Shown: piece after piece, positions 13,214-24,363 of the stretch
How the letters are laid out: each line of letters starts with the position of its first letter
Position numbering within the stretch: position 1 is the first letter of the stretch
Origin: Allantophomopsis cytisporea
Taxonomy: Eukaryota; Ascomycota; Leotiomycetes; Phacidiales; Phacidiaceae
DNA: 64,000 nucleotides
Assembly: GCA_024752435.1 (NCBI GenBank)
Contig: CP103021.1
Span: 682,001 to 746,000 of the forward strand
Direction: 5' to 3'
Notes under the pieces: model-generated
The model's database searches: none
Seen by the model: the letters and a program-made list of their open reading frames with translations, nothing else
What the model was told of the DNA's origin: nothing
Translations under genes and position numbers: made by a program

Positions 13214-13647
13214 GTGGACTCCTTTCTTGGGATTGACGGCATGACTAATGAGCCCCTAGATATGTTGTGTATGGGCAGAAACCTCCCTATAAAATTACCT
13301 AGCGATGAAAACCTATATTCTGCTTTTCTATCTGCGTTCTTCGTAAATATGACAATAAGTTAAGTCACTTAAGGCCTCACGTCTACGATGATACTGAATT
13401 TAAAGTCACACCTTAGCACCAATCACTCTAGAATTCTTTAGTACTGTCCTTTGGTCCAGAGTCATTGACTACGTGCTCAACCCTTCAATACAATTAATTT
13501 ATTCTATGACAACTAGACATATAATCCATTAAGAGTTACTAAAATTAAGTATAGAAATCAATATTTTCCACCGTCCAAATCATAACATATGCTCTTGCAT
13601 GTCATCTCATTCCTCATCAAACATTAAGCTGGTCCATTAAACAACAC
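13214..13647. other. convergent 3' intergenic region
   Basis: AT-rich stretch between the 3' ends of the methyltransferase (+) and the copper radical oxidase (-); no gene seen. Confidence 0.6.
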
Positions 13648-16600
13648 CTAAACTGCCCCCAAACCAGGAATGCTAAAGTCATCAAAGTCGGGCCAATTAC
13701 CCAAGCTACCCGGATCGCCACCGATTCTAACCCACTGCGAGTTCGAAGGTGTAGGACCATCAAGTACGAAGAGCTGGAACCAGCCCGGAGTACTGACATG
13801 GGCGTTCGGAGGAGCAGTGATAGTGCATGTGGTGCCTGAACAAGTGAAAGCCGGGAAGAGAGTTCTCTGTCCCATACTGTTTCCATGCGTACTTCCGACA
13901 GCACCCAATAACGAGACTCTCAGGTCAGCCGTCGTGCCCTCATTAAGGGTTACCTCAATGTCGACTTGCTCTCCATACGCCCAGTCGGTATTCTCGATCG
14001 TGAAAGTAGGCTTTGTCAGACCAGACAACAGGTATGGCGGGACGAAGACCTCCACACGGTATTCCTCTGGATTGACATCGTCCTCAGGGTCCGAGCCGGA
14101 GATCAGCACACGGCCATCACCAAGAAGCATAGACTCGGAGTGGTAGAGACGCGCTACGGTAGTGTTTGCCATAACGCTGAAGCGCGAGCCGAGATCAGCG
14201 GTTGGATTGTAGAGGACGGCGTTAAGGTTGGGGGATGTTCCTAGTCCAAAGCCAGCTACTCCCTGGTGGGCGCCGTTGACAATAAGATAGGTTCCATCTG
14301 GGAGAGCTGTGATACACGACATAACTCGTTTGCTGGGCATGCGCTCGATCACCCATTCTGGGTCGTCAACTTCAGGCTGAGTGCTTACGCAGTTGTCGAT
14401 TGCTTCGCCTGCTCCTGTGCTAGATCCACCGCATATGAGAACAGTGATTGGGTCAGTATATGGAGCGTATTGGGGAAGAATCACTGCTGTGCCTTCCAAG
14501 GGATATGTACGACCCGCCAGGAAATTGTTCACGGATCCGGGGATGTTTGGCAAAACCTTTGTTGTGTCGAAGGTTGTTTCGTCAAGGACTCTAGCTTCGT
14601 TGTAGTATGCGACAAAGACACCTCCAGATGGAAGGGTCATCAAGAACGGATACAGGTTATTTGGGTCAGTGCGTTGAAGCCAGTCCATTGTCAAGAGGGT
14701 GGAGCCACCTTCTGGTTTTGGAAGAATCTCAAGAGATGGTGTTGGAGCAGCATTGGAGCCTTGTTCACCACCTACAACAAGAATAGAGCCGTTAGCCAAA
14801 ATCATAGCTGAAGGGTACCATCTTCCAGCCTGCAGTTGTATTTCCTCATAATTTTCTTGCCAGTCGTTTGTTCCCCATACTCCTGGAGATCCATCTGGCC
14901 AGTAGAGTCGGATACCAAATGTCGATTGTCCTGACCATCCACCAACATTTATCTGTCGTCCAACTCTATCCGGAAGGGTAAGTGATGCGGAACAGAAGAT
15001 ATCAGTCTTGACGTGCATTGGCCTCCATGCTCCGGTGAAATTATTAAGCTGTGCAAGATCAAGCTCATATGCTCCGGTCGTATTTGGAGCTCCAGTACCA
15101 GCTTTTTCAAGGAAAGTGACTTTGCCATTGACTGCATAACTGGTGACCAACGGTACTACAACACCGCCAATGAGGAATTCATATGCTCCCTGATCATTTC
15201 CTGTCGGGCGTTGCCAATTGGTGATTGGAGTTCCGGTCCATTGGTATAAAGTCAACAGATTTCCACCACCACATATTTCGGTGGCTAGAGCATGTTAGCT
15301 ACAGGGTACGATTGATAGGAAACAGACTCACTTACGAGAACCAGTACAAGTAGTACCACACCCGCTCTCAGTCTGGTTAGTCGAACCAGCGAAAGTAATA
15401 TCTGTCATGTCACCACAGTCTTGAATTGTCAGCGAGTGTTCTTAATGACCATCTAGCAATACTTACAGCATTCTCTTCCATACTCCATTCCTCCAACTTC
15501 ATAGCCATAATCAGAACATAATCCAAGACAGTTCTCGGCCGTGTTGTTGTCAGCCAAAATTATTTGCCATGGCAAGACCTTCACATTGAAGTCACTAAGT
15601 CGATTAGCAACTGATAGAAATCACTCTCCCATGGGTGTCCTACCTGTAGCAACCCTGGTACTCCCAATTTCCAGGGAGTCCAGTGGTCTTTGGAGCTGGC
15701 ACTGGATAAACAGTCAAGTCGCCGGTAGCATAAACACTCAACCGATTTCCTGCTCCACACTCCTCAGAACTATCGCCACCACAAGCCATGTTACAGTCCG
15801 AGTCGGTGGTCAAGGTGCCGCCATTAGAGACGTAATCGGCACATGAACACTGCACACTGTACTCTGCACCAGCAACTGAGTATCCGAGACCCTCACAAGT
15901 ACTGATGCAGGACTCGATAGTAAGTGTATCATCATCAGGTTGTTGGTTAGCAATGATACGTCCATTGGCATTGTCAATATAACACCCTCTATATGTCCAG
16001 CCACTTGGTAAGTCAGCTGCAGTGCCTGTACCAGTGCTAATTACCGCGGACGTAGTGCTAACAGCTTTCTTAGTCGGTGTTACTGAGACTGTTGGGAATG
16101 TTCCAGTGAAGTTGTATATATCCAGCCTGTTACCAGCCCCACAGTATTCGGAACTGTTACCAGCTACTAAGTGTTAATAATGATCTCAGTATTTAGGTGA
16201 ATAATAGAGATGCACTCACTGCAGACTGAGTTACAATCGGATAGGGTTGTCAAGGCTCCACCGTTGGATATAGAGTTACCGCAGTCTTGAGCCAATTAGT
16301 GATAAGTATGATACAGAGCAGATGATCAACATACAGCATTCTTCAGCATATTCAACACCGGCCAGTGTATATGATGCTGCTTGACATGCAGCTGTGCAGA
16401 GTTCTACGGTCATATCTGCTGCTCCACCTGTGACAGATATCCCAGTTGTTAGCGTTCGCCCATTAGAGCCTTCCCTGTATTCAGAAGTCAGTCAATACAT
16501 TGGTCGAGGTCAAAATCTGTAACAGCCCAAAACCAAGGAATTTGCTTGTACAGATTTCATTATGCACATTAAGTCTTAGAGAACTGAGAAGGCGACTCAC

Positions 16601-17287
16601 GTGTAACATCCAAGAAGTTCCCAGTCTCCAACGCCTTGATTTGTGATAGGACCTGCTGGAGCCTCTCCACCACTGTAGAAAACATTCAGTCGATTTCCGT
16701 TTCCACATGCTTCTGTAGCATTCCCACTGAATCACAAAGTCAGTTGTGTTGATCCGAACGTCTGGGTTGATTGTGACGTACGTGCATGGTGTTGTACAAT
16801 CACCTGTTGCAATAGTTGCGGCCGAATCGATTGAATCTCCACAATCTGCATGATTCATATCAGCTCAAGCTCAGTGAATTCATAAGTATGACCAGAACTT
16901 ACAGCATTCTTGACCATATTCCGTTCCAGCATATATATATCCTTTTCCATCACAATATGATATGCAGGCCTCATCAGTCATTTCAGTAGTATCAGTGTAG
17001 GAGGCGCCACTAAGGGCTCGATCACCATTGGTATTATCTCTGCGCTGTCATGAGTGGATGTTTCGTATAACACACGGAAACTTACACATAGCAACCCTCC
17101 GATGACCAATTTCCTGGGAGATCTGTTGGAACAATGACAGCTCTTTTGATATGGAGAAAAGATGGGCTGGCAATTGAAAATTCAAGCTTTTGCAACAGAT
17201 CAGTATAAATGTAATATTTTGGGAATGAGAACTACATACAGCCGAAAGAAAAGCCAGGACTTGAAGCCCTGTGAATATTGGTGCCAT
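13648..17287 (-). CDS. secreted copper radical oxidase (glyoxal oxidase-like) with four N-terminal WSC domains
   Basis: Eleven exons are predicted. The introns are 15285-15335, 15420-15466, 15595-15643, 16167-16219, 16286-16334, 16475-16600, 16727-16781, 16846-16902, 17040-17085 and a first intron inside about 17118-17239 whose ends are uncertain. The product is about 1,000 residues. A signal peptide (MAPIFTGLQVLAFLSA) is followed by four cysteine-rich WSC domains, each opening with a W-x-x-x-GCY pattern and ending with CGxGNxLxxY or similar. These probably bind glucan or other wall carbohydrate. A Ser/Thr-rich linker lies between WSC2 and WSC3. The last about 530 residues are a glyoxal-oxidase/galactose-oxidase-type propeller plus a C-terminal DUF1929-like domain. 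The active-site set is intact: Cys in DIFCSAS and Tyr in GRWYPS for the Cys-Tyr radical, Tyr-His in RLYHSES and His in STHGNSMGQR for copper. It would oxidise aldehydes or alcohols and release hydrogen peroxide outside the cell. Confidence 0.9.
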
Positions 17288-19776
17288 GATTCAAAGAAAG
17301 AATGAAAAACGAACGACGAATATCTAGGTATGAAATTCGGAGCAAAAAGAGGACAAACCTTGAGGTATAAGTATTTTGCATAATCACAAGCGTCAAGTAG
17401 ATGTGCTCCAGAGATCGCCCCAGCCTCATCGGCACGAGGGTCAAGCTCCACTATCATAGATGAACTGTACGTATATTTCAGAGCCGATCCATATCGATGC
17501 TTGATGGCCTCACAAATTCTTAACTAGAATGCATGTCAGTCCTATGGCCCGTCAGCAAATTAGTGGACGACTCCCTAAGTGGTAGGTCATCCGACATGTA
17601 TCCTCACCTAAAGACGGCTGTATGTAACAACCAAAAAAAAAAAGAATGTGCCCAGTATCTGACTGCATGATGTGAATAAACCTGACTGTGTTCTGCGAAC
17701 ATCCGGATTGGATGTTTTGAACGCTCCGTGTCGAGATTTGGCAAGGATTGATATTAGAACGTGCAGGCTCAACATGATCTGTACAGGGTGTGAAAGTTAA
17801 TGATACTATTTTTGATTGAAAAGTACTTAAATCGCAGACGATTGCCCCCTAGTCAATCAGTGTAGCTTAGAGTAATCCTAATCAATTCCCTTGGAGGTGC
17901 AGCTGTGCACTTTGGCTTGCAGATAAGGTTGCTGATTCAACGATAATTAATGGCCCTAGCACCCCGCCCTTTCGATGCGGAGAAAGGGCTCAGTCAACCA
18001 ACAGTTGACCAGTATGATTTGTCTTATCCGGGAGTGAAAAGCGGGTGGAACAATAGTCTATAACAATGATACAGCCGAAGGAGGCGAGAAATCGACAGAT
18101 CTCTATGGAGCCACAGGACCAGGAGGTACGAAAATGTCAGCCTCTTCTTAGTGCTCTTCGTATTGCTAGTCAAAGCGGTCGTCATGGTGGAGACAGGAAA
18201 TTCATAGAGATGATTGTCTACCACGGTACAGAAGAGGAGGCAGAATGCATTGTCACTCGTCGTTTTTACTTTGTACCCTGCCTCCTGCGTACATCATTCT
18301 GGGGATGTCGGGCCTTTGGCGTTATGTATGTACTTTGTACCAAAGTAAGTTAAAAGAGGAGGCAAGCTCGTGTTGTCGTGTTGAGCCGTCCGTCGATCAC
18401 AAACTCTGATAATTGGTCGGTAATATAGCAGCGGCCGTCGTAGGACTCTTTTGTTTGCCTTTTATTCTTCCTTCTGGTCTGGCACGTTATGATTAATCGC
18501 TGATAGTCTTCCGAGGTAAGACTATCGAGGTGGATTTACACTTTAGACTTCCCACACAAGACAGACGGTCTATTGCTTCTCTAGGTAGAGGAAATATTGG
18601 AGGGCTGACTCTGATGGGACGAGAGAGTGAGTGAGACGGATGGCCACACACTTCTGTACTCTGCCTTACCTCGTAGAACTTTGTGTGTTTTCCTGGGTCG
18701 GCCACGAGGCTTCAAGAGGAGTCAAAAGATAGCCGTGAATGGTAATCCACACCTGTGGTCACAATCACCTTGTTCGTATTATGCTTACCCATAAAGACTT
18801 TTATGCTTTTTGGATGAGTTTATCGCAACCCGCCTTGTCAGACAGTTGCATATCAACGGGGGTTTAAATGATGTTGGTCGATGCTGGCTGACGCTGCTCG
18901 CCAACGTACCCTGACCCTGGGAATAAGCTGTACACGCCGGATGTACTAAGTAGGGCAAAGACAAGGTATATTAGCCTACTCTATCTAAACTCCGGACATA
19001 CTTTTCGAGTGATTTTGGCTCTTTTGGGCCTTTCGGTCCCTTTGATGCTTGGAGTCCTTCGTGCAGCCAAGATGAGACTGACATCATCAGCCCATTCGTA
19101 CACTGTTTGCTATGCGAGATGTCTATGTGAAGCAGCATTTGCAGAAGTCTCGCTCATATCGACGAGGATGTAGGAAGAGGTACGAAGTACACAAAGTACT
19201 ATGTGCTTCATGTATCTATCATATGCAATGCGCGTAGCTACTTTACAGAGCATCGAACGATATCTCTGACTGGCATATATCACTCCATTTAATGACCAGC
19301 ATTCGGTACTTGTTGGGTTGGCCGGGGTTCTCGCTGTTTCCTTTACCAAGTGAAGTCCATGGTTGTGCACGGAGCAAACAGGCTTATGAGCCCGGACAGA
19401 GCCACTGTGCTAATGACCAGCATCAGCAGGGTCTGTAAATTTACGAAGTATGTACGGAGTACATACAAACATGTGAGAGGCCTTGCAATATCAACAATGA
19501 AGACCAACGATTGTGACGAGAACGTATATGGATACCCAAACTACTCAAGATGTATGTGATTGTGGCTTTTCGATATGACAGCGCACAGTATCTCACAATA
19601 AGGCAAAACATTAATAATAAAAAACTTGTAACTCTAGAAACGTGTGATATTGATCCTTCCAATGCCAAAACCCCTCAAGCAATGTCCCATTTTCCACAGC
19701 CTAGAATCTGACACCTTTTCGCCATAAATATATCTTAGGTCACGAGAGTGACCCACATCCGTAAGCCCACTCAACC
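17288..19776. other. gene-free region upstream of the copper radical oxidase
   Basis: It holds the oxidase promoter on its left side. Short frames on both strands have no recognisable motifs, so I see no supported gene in about 2.5 kb. Confidence 0.5.
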
Positions 19777-20109
19777 TCAATGTGGGCTGAAGGCACATTC
19801 ACAATGACTATCCAGGAATCTGTCCACCACACCAGCTGATTCTTTCATCTCGGCGCGCGTATTCTCGTCACCAGCCTTAAGGCGCTTCTGAGCCACAGTA
19901 CGACGTTCCTCAGCTTCCCAGACAAATGGAGGTGGGTTTGAAGTTCCGAAAACGCTATTGAACCTGCTGGGATCCTTGCCGCCATGTCTGTAGATGCCTT
20001 CATCGTGTTGCATCCCCGCCTGTGTCAGCGGGCAATGAGCCTCAGTACATTGGCGCTGCTGGCCGTATGATGGCCTGTAGTTGGTGTGGATATGAGGTGT
20101 ATAAGCCAT
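19777..20109 (-). CDS. small uncharacterised protein
   Basis: A single exon of 110 residues begins at an ATG in a good fungal start context (CAACTATCAATATGGC) after a pyrimidine/CAAC-rich leader. An in-frame ATG 16 codons upstream is less likely to be used. The protein is hydrophilic, His-rich and Tyr-rich at the start. Its middle (SRFNSVFGTSNPPPFVWEAE) is followed by a charged, probably helical stretch (ERRTVAQKRLKAGDENTRAE) and a Cys-x-Cys near the end. There is no signal peptide or membrane segment, and I do not recognise a family. The coding call rests on composition and start context only. Confidence 0.5.
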   Translation of the reverse strand: MAYTPHIHTNYRPSYGQQRQCTEAHCPLTQAGMQHDEGIYRHGGKDPSRFNSVFGTSNPPPFVWEAEERRTVAQKRLKAGDENTRAEMKESAGVVDRFLDSHCECAFSPH

Positions 20110-21365
20110 ATTGATAGTTGAGTTGCAGTTGCAGTTGGATCGGCTGAGACTTTTCAAGATGGCAATATATGACTTGAGAGATATCGGAAACGGCGGATGG
20201 ATTGGGTCGGCAAGACTTGGCGTCAGACATAGCTTACTTATTGATCCTCTTTCACTTACGTGATTACTTTGTAAACCGGAGTCTAACGTCGAGATCCTCG
20301 GATATAGAATCTGCGCTTCTTTGTTTAAGGTTAACTTCGCTCAGGGACCATCAGGTCGGTCATCATCATCCCGGAAGTCACAAAGAAGAAGTTCTTCCAG
20401 ACGATTCCAATATAGCTTGTATATATCACGTGTATGACCAAAGAATAAAAACACTGGATGTCAGTCAGTATTAAATATCAACACTCCAATCCCATATGTT
20501 TCTAATGACGCATCTGGTATTTGATGTGTAGATCGTTGTACAAATTCCCGATGTCTGAAAATAAGCAACGACGCTTGAGTGAAATCACCAATCAAAGGTG
20601 ACTTCCCAAGGACTCGATTGACCGTGTTCGTCAAAATCCAAACTATTGAAAGAGATCTGCATATCAGCCTCCATATTACTCCAGAAGTTATCGCTTGACT
20701 CAAAATACAAGAAATCTCTCAATAGGCCTTGGATTATTGAAGGCAAAATGCTCTTCAGAAACGTTAGAGTATCAGACGCCACCTGAAATTTCGAACCAAG
20801 TAGATATATCAACGACTCTAGCCTCTTATATGTATGTCTTGGACTAGTCTGTCTCTCATTGCCGCCTCCCGCATCTTCTTCATCAGTATTGAGCCATATT
20901 CAAGGTTTATTTACATGGCAACGGCACGAGATCAACACCTGAATGGGCACGCTACGAGACATCTGCACGTTCCAAGTTGTCGTGGATTCCACCTGCGAGT
21001 TGCTAGACATTTTGAGACATTTATAACAATAATAAATAGATGCTATTAACGGTCTTTTACAGTATGTGGTTAGGTTTTGGTTGTTTAATCTAGCGATGAA
21101 GTAAGCCTTGAATGATTTTCGGACGCATGTTATGATGGCCATCCTTTGCAGGGATGATGAATCTAGGTTGTGTAACTGTATCATCTGTACTAATTAAATT
21201 ACACACATCTTGCATGGGAGATCATTGAGCTTCTACATTTTAAGCATTTATTTAGCAATATGTCTAGGACAATAACAAGAATCAGTCCCCCAGATTAAGA
21301 TTTTTGCTAAGAGTCCATCGTCATGGTCAAGAACATTTAGATGAACCTTCGTATACAGCAATGAT
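20110..21365. other. intergenic region
   Basis: It contains the upstream region of the small protein gene and the 3' side of the hydrolase. No supported gene is seen. Confidence 0.5.
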
Positions 21366-22349
21366 TCATTTATGTGAAGAAAGCCCAAAAAGCCATTTCA
21401 GTCCCTCAATCATATCTCTATCCGCTCGTAAAGCTCGATCGAGATGTGGTGCCTTCAGCCAAAATGTGTGTGGCCAGCCTTTGATAACATCCACCTTCAC
21501 AGAAACATCAGCTGTTGATAGCGCTTCGGCATAACATAATCCATCTGAGTAATAAATATCATTCGTACAAATTTGCATAAACGTGCTGGGAAGAGCTTCA
21601 AACGTAGAGGCTTCTAATGGCATGGCTGACGATGTGTAACCTTTATCCAAGTGCAGTAGGCTTGTCTCGAAAGACGAAGACCAGCTGGTATGCATGTGTC
21701 GAAAGCGTGCAGGAATTCTATCGCCCTTCTCATAACTGTTGACGGTCACAGGACAGCGAAGAAGTAACCCATCGATTTCCTTCAGCCTCGAGGAATTCCG
21801 TGCCATTTGGGAGACCTGCGCGGCGAGTTGTCCTCCCGATGAGCTTCCTGCAACGACAAGCGGACCATGGAGCCCGAGGGCACATAATTCCACAAAGACA
21901 TCCCAGGCATCATCAACAGCCACATCCGGAGGATTTTCGGGAATCAACCGGTAATTAACAGAGTAAACAGTGCAAAGGCCTTCAATGCAGATGCGTCTGC
22001 ATGAAAGGTCCTCGCTGTCCAAATCCCCAACCATTAGACCGCCTCCGTGGTAGTATATTACAGTTCGAGCCGATGACGCGCCCTCGGTTGCTTTGTATGC
22101 TCTGACGTCCAGGAGATGCCCATCACGGGCAGCAATGGTAAACTCTGTCATTTCAACGGCTTTGGCGAGATGCGCGTCTCTTCCAATGAGCATCGCACAG
22201 TTCCTCTTTCTGCAGCCTTCGGCGTACCTTTGTCGTCGATCGCCTATCGTGTATGTAGGCTGTGGTTCAAGTAGTCCTGCGGCTTTTTCATGCTCCAGCC
22301 ATTCTGGGTCGAGAAGCGGTGCGCATTGCAGAATCAGAGACGAAAACAT
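21366..22349 (-). CDS. alpha/beta hydrolase, hormone-sensitive-lipase family
   Basis: Single exon; starting at the ATG of MFSSLILQ gives 327 residues. An in-frame ATG 34 codons upstream exists, but the residues between look like translated leader. The oxyanion motif HGGG (about 101-104) and the nucleophile elbow G-S-S-S-G (Ser near 170) place it in the hormone-sensitive-lipase branch. The expected Asp is in TNDIYYSDG and the His in GWPHTFW, so the catalytic triad is complete. No signal peptide is obvious after the chosen start, so it is probably cytosolic. Such enzymes cleave short-chain esters, including plant or fungal metabolites and xenobiotics. It lies about 4 kb from the copper radical oxidase gene; a link to the P450 and transporter is only suggested by proximity. 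Confidence 0.85.
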   Translation of the reverse strand: MFSSLILQCAPLLDPEWLEHEKAAGLLEPQPTYTIGDRRQRYAEGCRKRNCAMLIGRDAHLAKAVEMTEFTIAARDGHLLDVRAYKATEGASSARTVIYYHGGGLMVGDLDSEDLSCRRICIEGLCTVYSVNYRLIPENPPDVAVDDAWDVFVELCALGLHGPLVVAGSSSGGQLAAQVSQMARNSSRLKEIDGLLLRCPVTVNSYEKGDRIPARFRHMHTSWSSSFETSLLHLDKGYTSSAMPLEASTFEALPSTFMQICTNDIYYSDGLCYAEALSTADVSVKVDVIKGWPHTFWLKAPHLDRALRADRDMIEGLKWLFGLSSHK

Positions 22350-22956
22350 AATTGAGATGTACGTATGTGAGGTACGAGAACAACAAAGAAGATACGAGCA
22401 GAAGACTCTGCGGTGTTGAAGTACTCCAATGAAATATTGACGGAAATACAATAGATGATGACAGCCGGTGCACGTACAGTATGAAAGCCTATAGAACCCT
22501 TTTTCGCTTGCTTGTTGTATGTTGTGTATTGCAGTAAAGGCATATTCGCCGGAAAATTATTACATGTAATACCCGGCTCATGAAACTGATGTTCGAATTT
22601 TGACATGCGTTGGTTGTAGTGTTATTTCAAAGAATTTATTGCGACTTAAGGAGGCGGATTTTAGCCCTGCACCTTTGGCTGTGCTGCAGTTGTGAAGGAA
22701 AGGAAGATGAGCTGTTATGAGTGGATTTATCCTGTTGAACATTCAACAACTATTAAGCATCTCATCTTAACCCCGATATAGGCCTAAATGCCTTGAAGGA
22801 AATATAATCATGATTTTTGCATAGATGTGACATAAAAACATATACACCTTTGTCGAATCAAAACACGTTTCTTTTCATCTTGGTGGGAAAGATAAGAGGC
22901 CAAAAAATGCAAAAATGAAGGCGCATTAAATGTGGCTGGGACTTGAACCCACTTGA
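22350..22956. other. hydrolase promoter and tRNA flank
   Basis: Upstream DNA of the hydrolase and downstream DNA of the tRNA gene. It is AT-rich and contains no gene. Confidence 0.5.
22930..22956 (-). other. tRNA-3'-half-like sequence directly after the tRNA gene
   Basis: On the minus strand, directly after the tRNA, comes a second T-arm-like hairpin (TGGG, loop TTCAAGT, CCCA) followed by GCCACA. GCCACA can pair with the TGTGGC near the 5' end of the tRNA. It may be a leftover of a duplicated or replaced tRNA 3' end, or chance. Confidence 0.35.
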
Positions 22957-23049
22957 CTTCCCTGCGGGGGCTCGAACCCCGAACCTTGGGCTTTCAATTG
23001 AGAAGAACTCGTAAAAGGCCCACGCGCTAACCAATTGTGCCACAGAGAA
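22957..23049 (-). tRNA. tRNA-Lys (UUU anticodon) with intron
   Basis: A full cloverleaf can be drawn. The acceptor is TTCTCTG paired with CAGGGAA (one G-U), with discriminator G. The D arm has the conserved T8, A14, GG and A21, and one A-C mismatch in its stem. The anticodon stem is TGGGC/GCCCA with loop CTTTTA...A, giving anticodon TTT. An intron of about 19 nt sits one base 3' of the anticodon, the normal eukaryotic place. The T arm is CGGGG, loop TTCGAGC, CCCCG. Mature length is about 74 nt. The D-stem mismatch and the odd extra 3' half behind it leave some chance of a decayed copy. Confidence 0.7.
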
Positions 23050-23373
23050 AGTTAATGCTGATTGTTGAAGGCTGAATCTTATTAGAATTTATAATAATGC
23101 CAAAAATATATACCGCTCGGCGGTGTTAAGATATTCCTTTGTTCACAGATATTTCATTCCACAAATATCATTTCACAATAAACAAAAAATAAGTCGAGGT
23201 GAATGGATATAATTATGCCCGAGCTATGGATTCCAGCTATGATGTGATGTATTGTCGCGACCGTACGTAGTAACCGTGGTATACTTGTAAATTAATAAAC
23301 CCCTCCTTGCGCAAACTCCGTAGCAATATAAAATAAAATAAAACCAAAAAAAATGCAAATAGCCGTGGGCATA
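23050..23373. other. intergenic region
   Basis: AT-rich stretch between the tRNA and the 3' end of the next gene. A small near-palindrome (CCGCTCGGCGG) lies near 23113; nothing else is seen. Confidence 0.5.
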
Positions 23374-23967
23374 TCACATCCAGACTTGTCCATCTGCGGT
23401 CTGCACCAAACGATCTGGTCGGTTCGAATCGTCGGGCACCCCAGTCAAAGCATCAAGAAGAGTATTGCCAATCTTGACGCCTTTCCGGTCCTTCCCACCT
23501 TGCCTTGACAGCGAGAATGACCATCTCTCGCCTACCTTGACCTCGCCAAATCGACGGTTGGCAGTCCCGCTGAGCTCGATGCCCAAGCGGCGACAGTCGT
23601 CACCCTCGCGGGTATCAGTGACATACATCCGAGGATGCACGCCCTGGACGACATCATGCCGAACCGCGATCTTGTCATCTTTGACGAGGCCGTAGCGGGC
23701 GACCAAGAATTTGGGGAGGAACAAAACGATCCCCCCGACAAACCCCGGGATTAGAGAGGGCGTGCCATTCGCCTTTACCAGGAGGCTGAGATCACCACCG
23801 GCCAGAGCATGCTGAAGATTGCCAGTCTTCGCAGCAAGTTTCTGACCGGCCTGTCCCTTTGCCTTGACCGACCGGTAATAAGCGGCGGCTTCTGGGTCCT
23901 CCGAGTCCTTCAACTTGTCGATCCCGAATCCCTTTCCACATGCCCTTTGCAGGGGGGGAGTTGACAT
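23374..23967 (-). CDS. uncharacterised protein, base composition unlike its surroundings
   Basis: One open exon of 197 residues begins at an ATG at 23967. It is clearly more GC-rich than the AT-rich DNA on both sides. The N-terminal third is charged and Ala/Lys-rich. A hydrophobic stretch (GFVGGIVLFLPKFLVARYG) lies near residues 73-92, and the C-terminal part is Arg/Gly/Asp-rich and ends in ADGQVWM. I do not recognise a family, and there is no clear signal peptide. It could be a young or transferred gene, or part of a mobile element. The long open frame and composition support coding; function is unknown. Confidence 0.5.
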   Translation of the reverse strand: MSTPPLQRACGKGFGIDKLKDSEDPEAAAYYRSVKAKGQAGQKLAAKTGNLQHALAGGDLSLLVKANGTPSLIPGFVGGIVLFLPKFLVARYGLVKDDKIAVRHDVVQGVHPRMYVTDTREGDDCRRLGIELSGTANRRFGEVKVGERWSFSLSRQGGKDRKGVKIGNTLLDALTGVPDDSNRPDRLVQTADGQVWM

Positions 23968-24363
23968 TCAGACCTGCCGCAGGTGTCTATCGCTGAACCG
24001 ACTGCGGCAGCAAGCAGTCCTACTTGCGGTCTGGTATAACCCTAAAAAGGGCAGTACAAAGTGCTTTAGCTACGTAGACTACTTTAGTAGCTACAACGAC
24101 GTCGTCGAAATCCACAAGGATATAGAATTCGAGCTCTCGGGTTGCCGAATAGTCGATAGTAGTATAGAACAAGCTGCTATTTTCCAAACGGTACTTCGGA
24201 GAGCAATGTATAAAGTCGATACGCTTATAGAAGTAGGAGGTGACTCCAGGAGTCGATCCAATATAAAACTAAGGAAATTGAAAAATAAAAAGGATTTCAA
24301 AGAAAAGGAAATATAATAAGCTTACCTTTTTAAAAGCTTCGTTGGTAGTATCCGTTACCCAGC
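23968..24363. other. AT-shifted patch, possible decayed element
   Basis: An open plus-strand frame runs through about 23915-24316 and overlaps the start of the GC-rich gene. It looks protein-like between about 23990 and 24250 but has no motif I know. The right end is A-rich (AAAATAAAAAGGA-type). I read this as possible remains of an inserted element. No terminal repeats or target-site duplication were found by eye. Confidence 0.35.
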
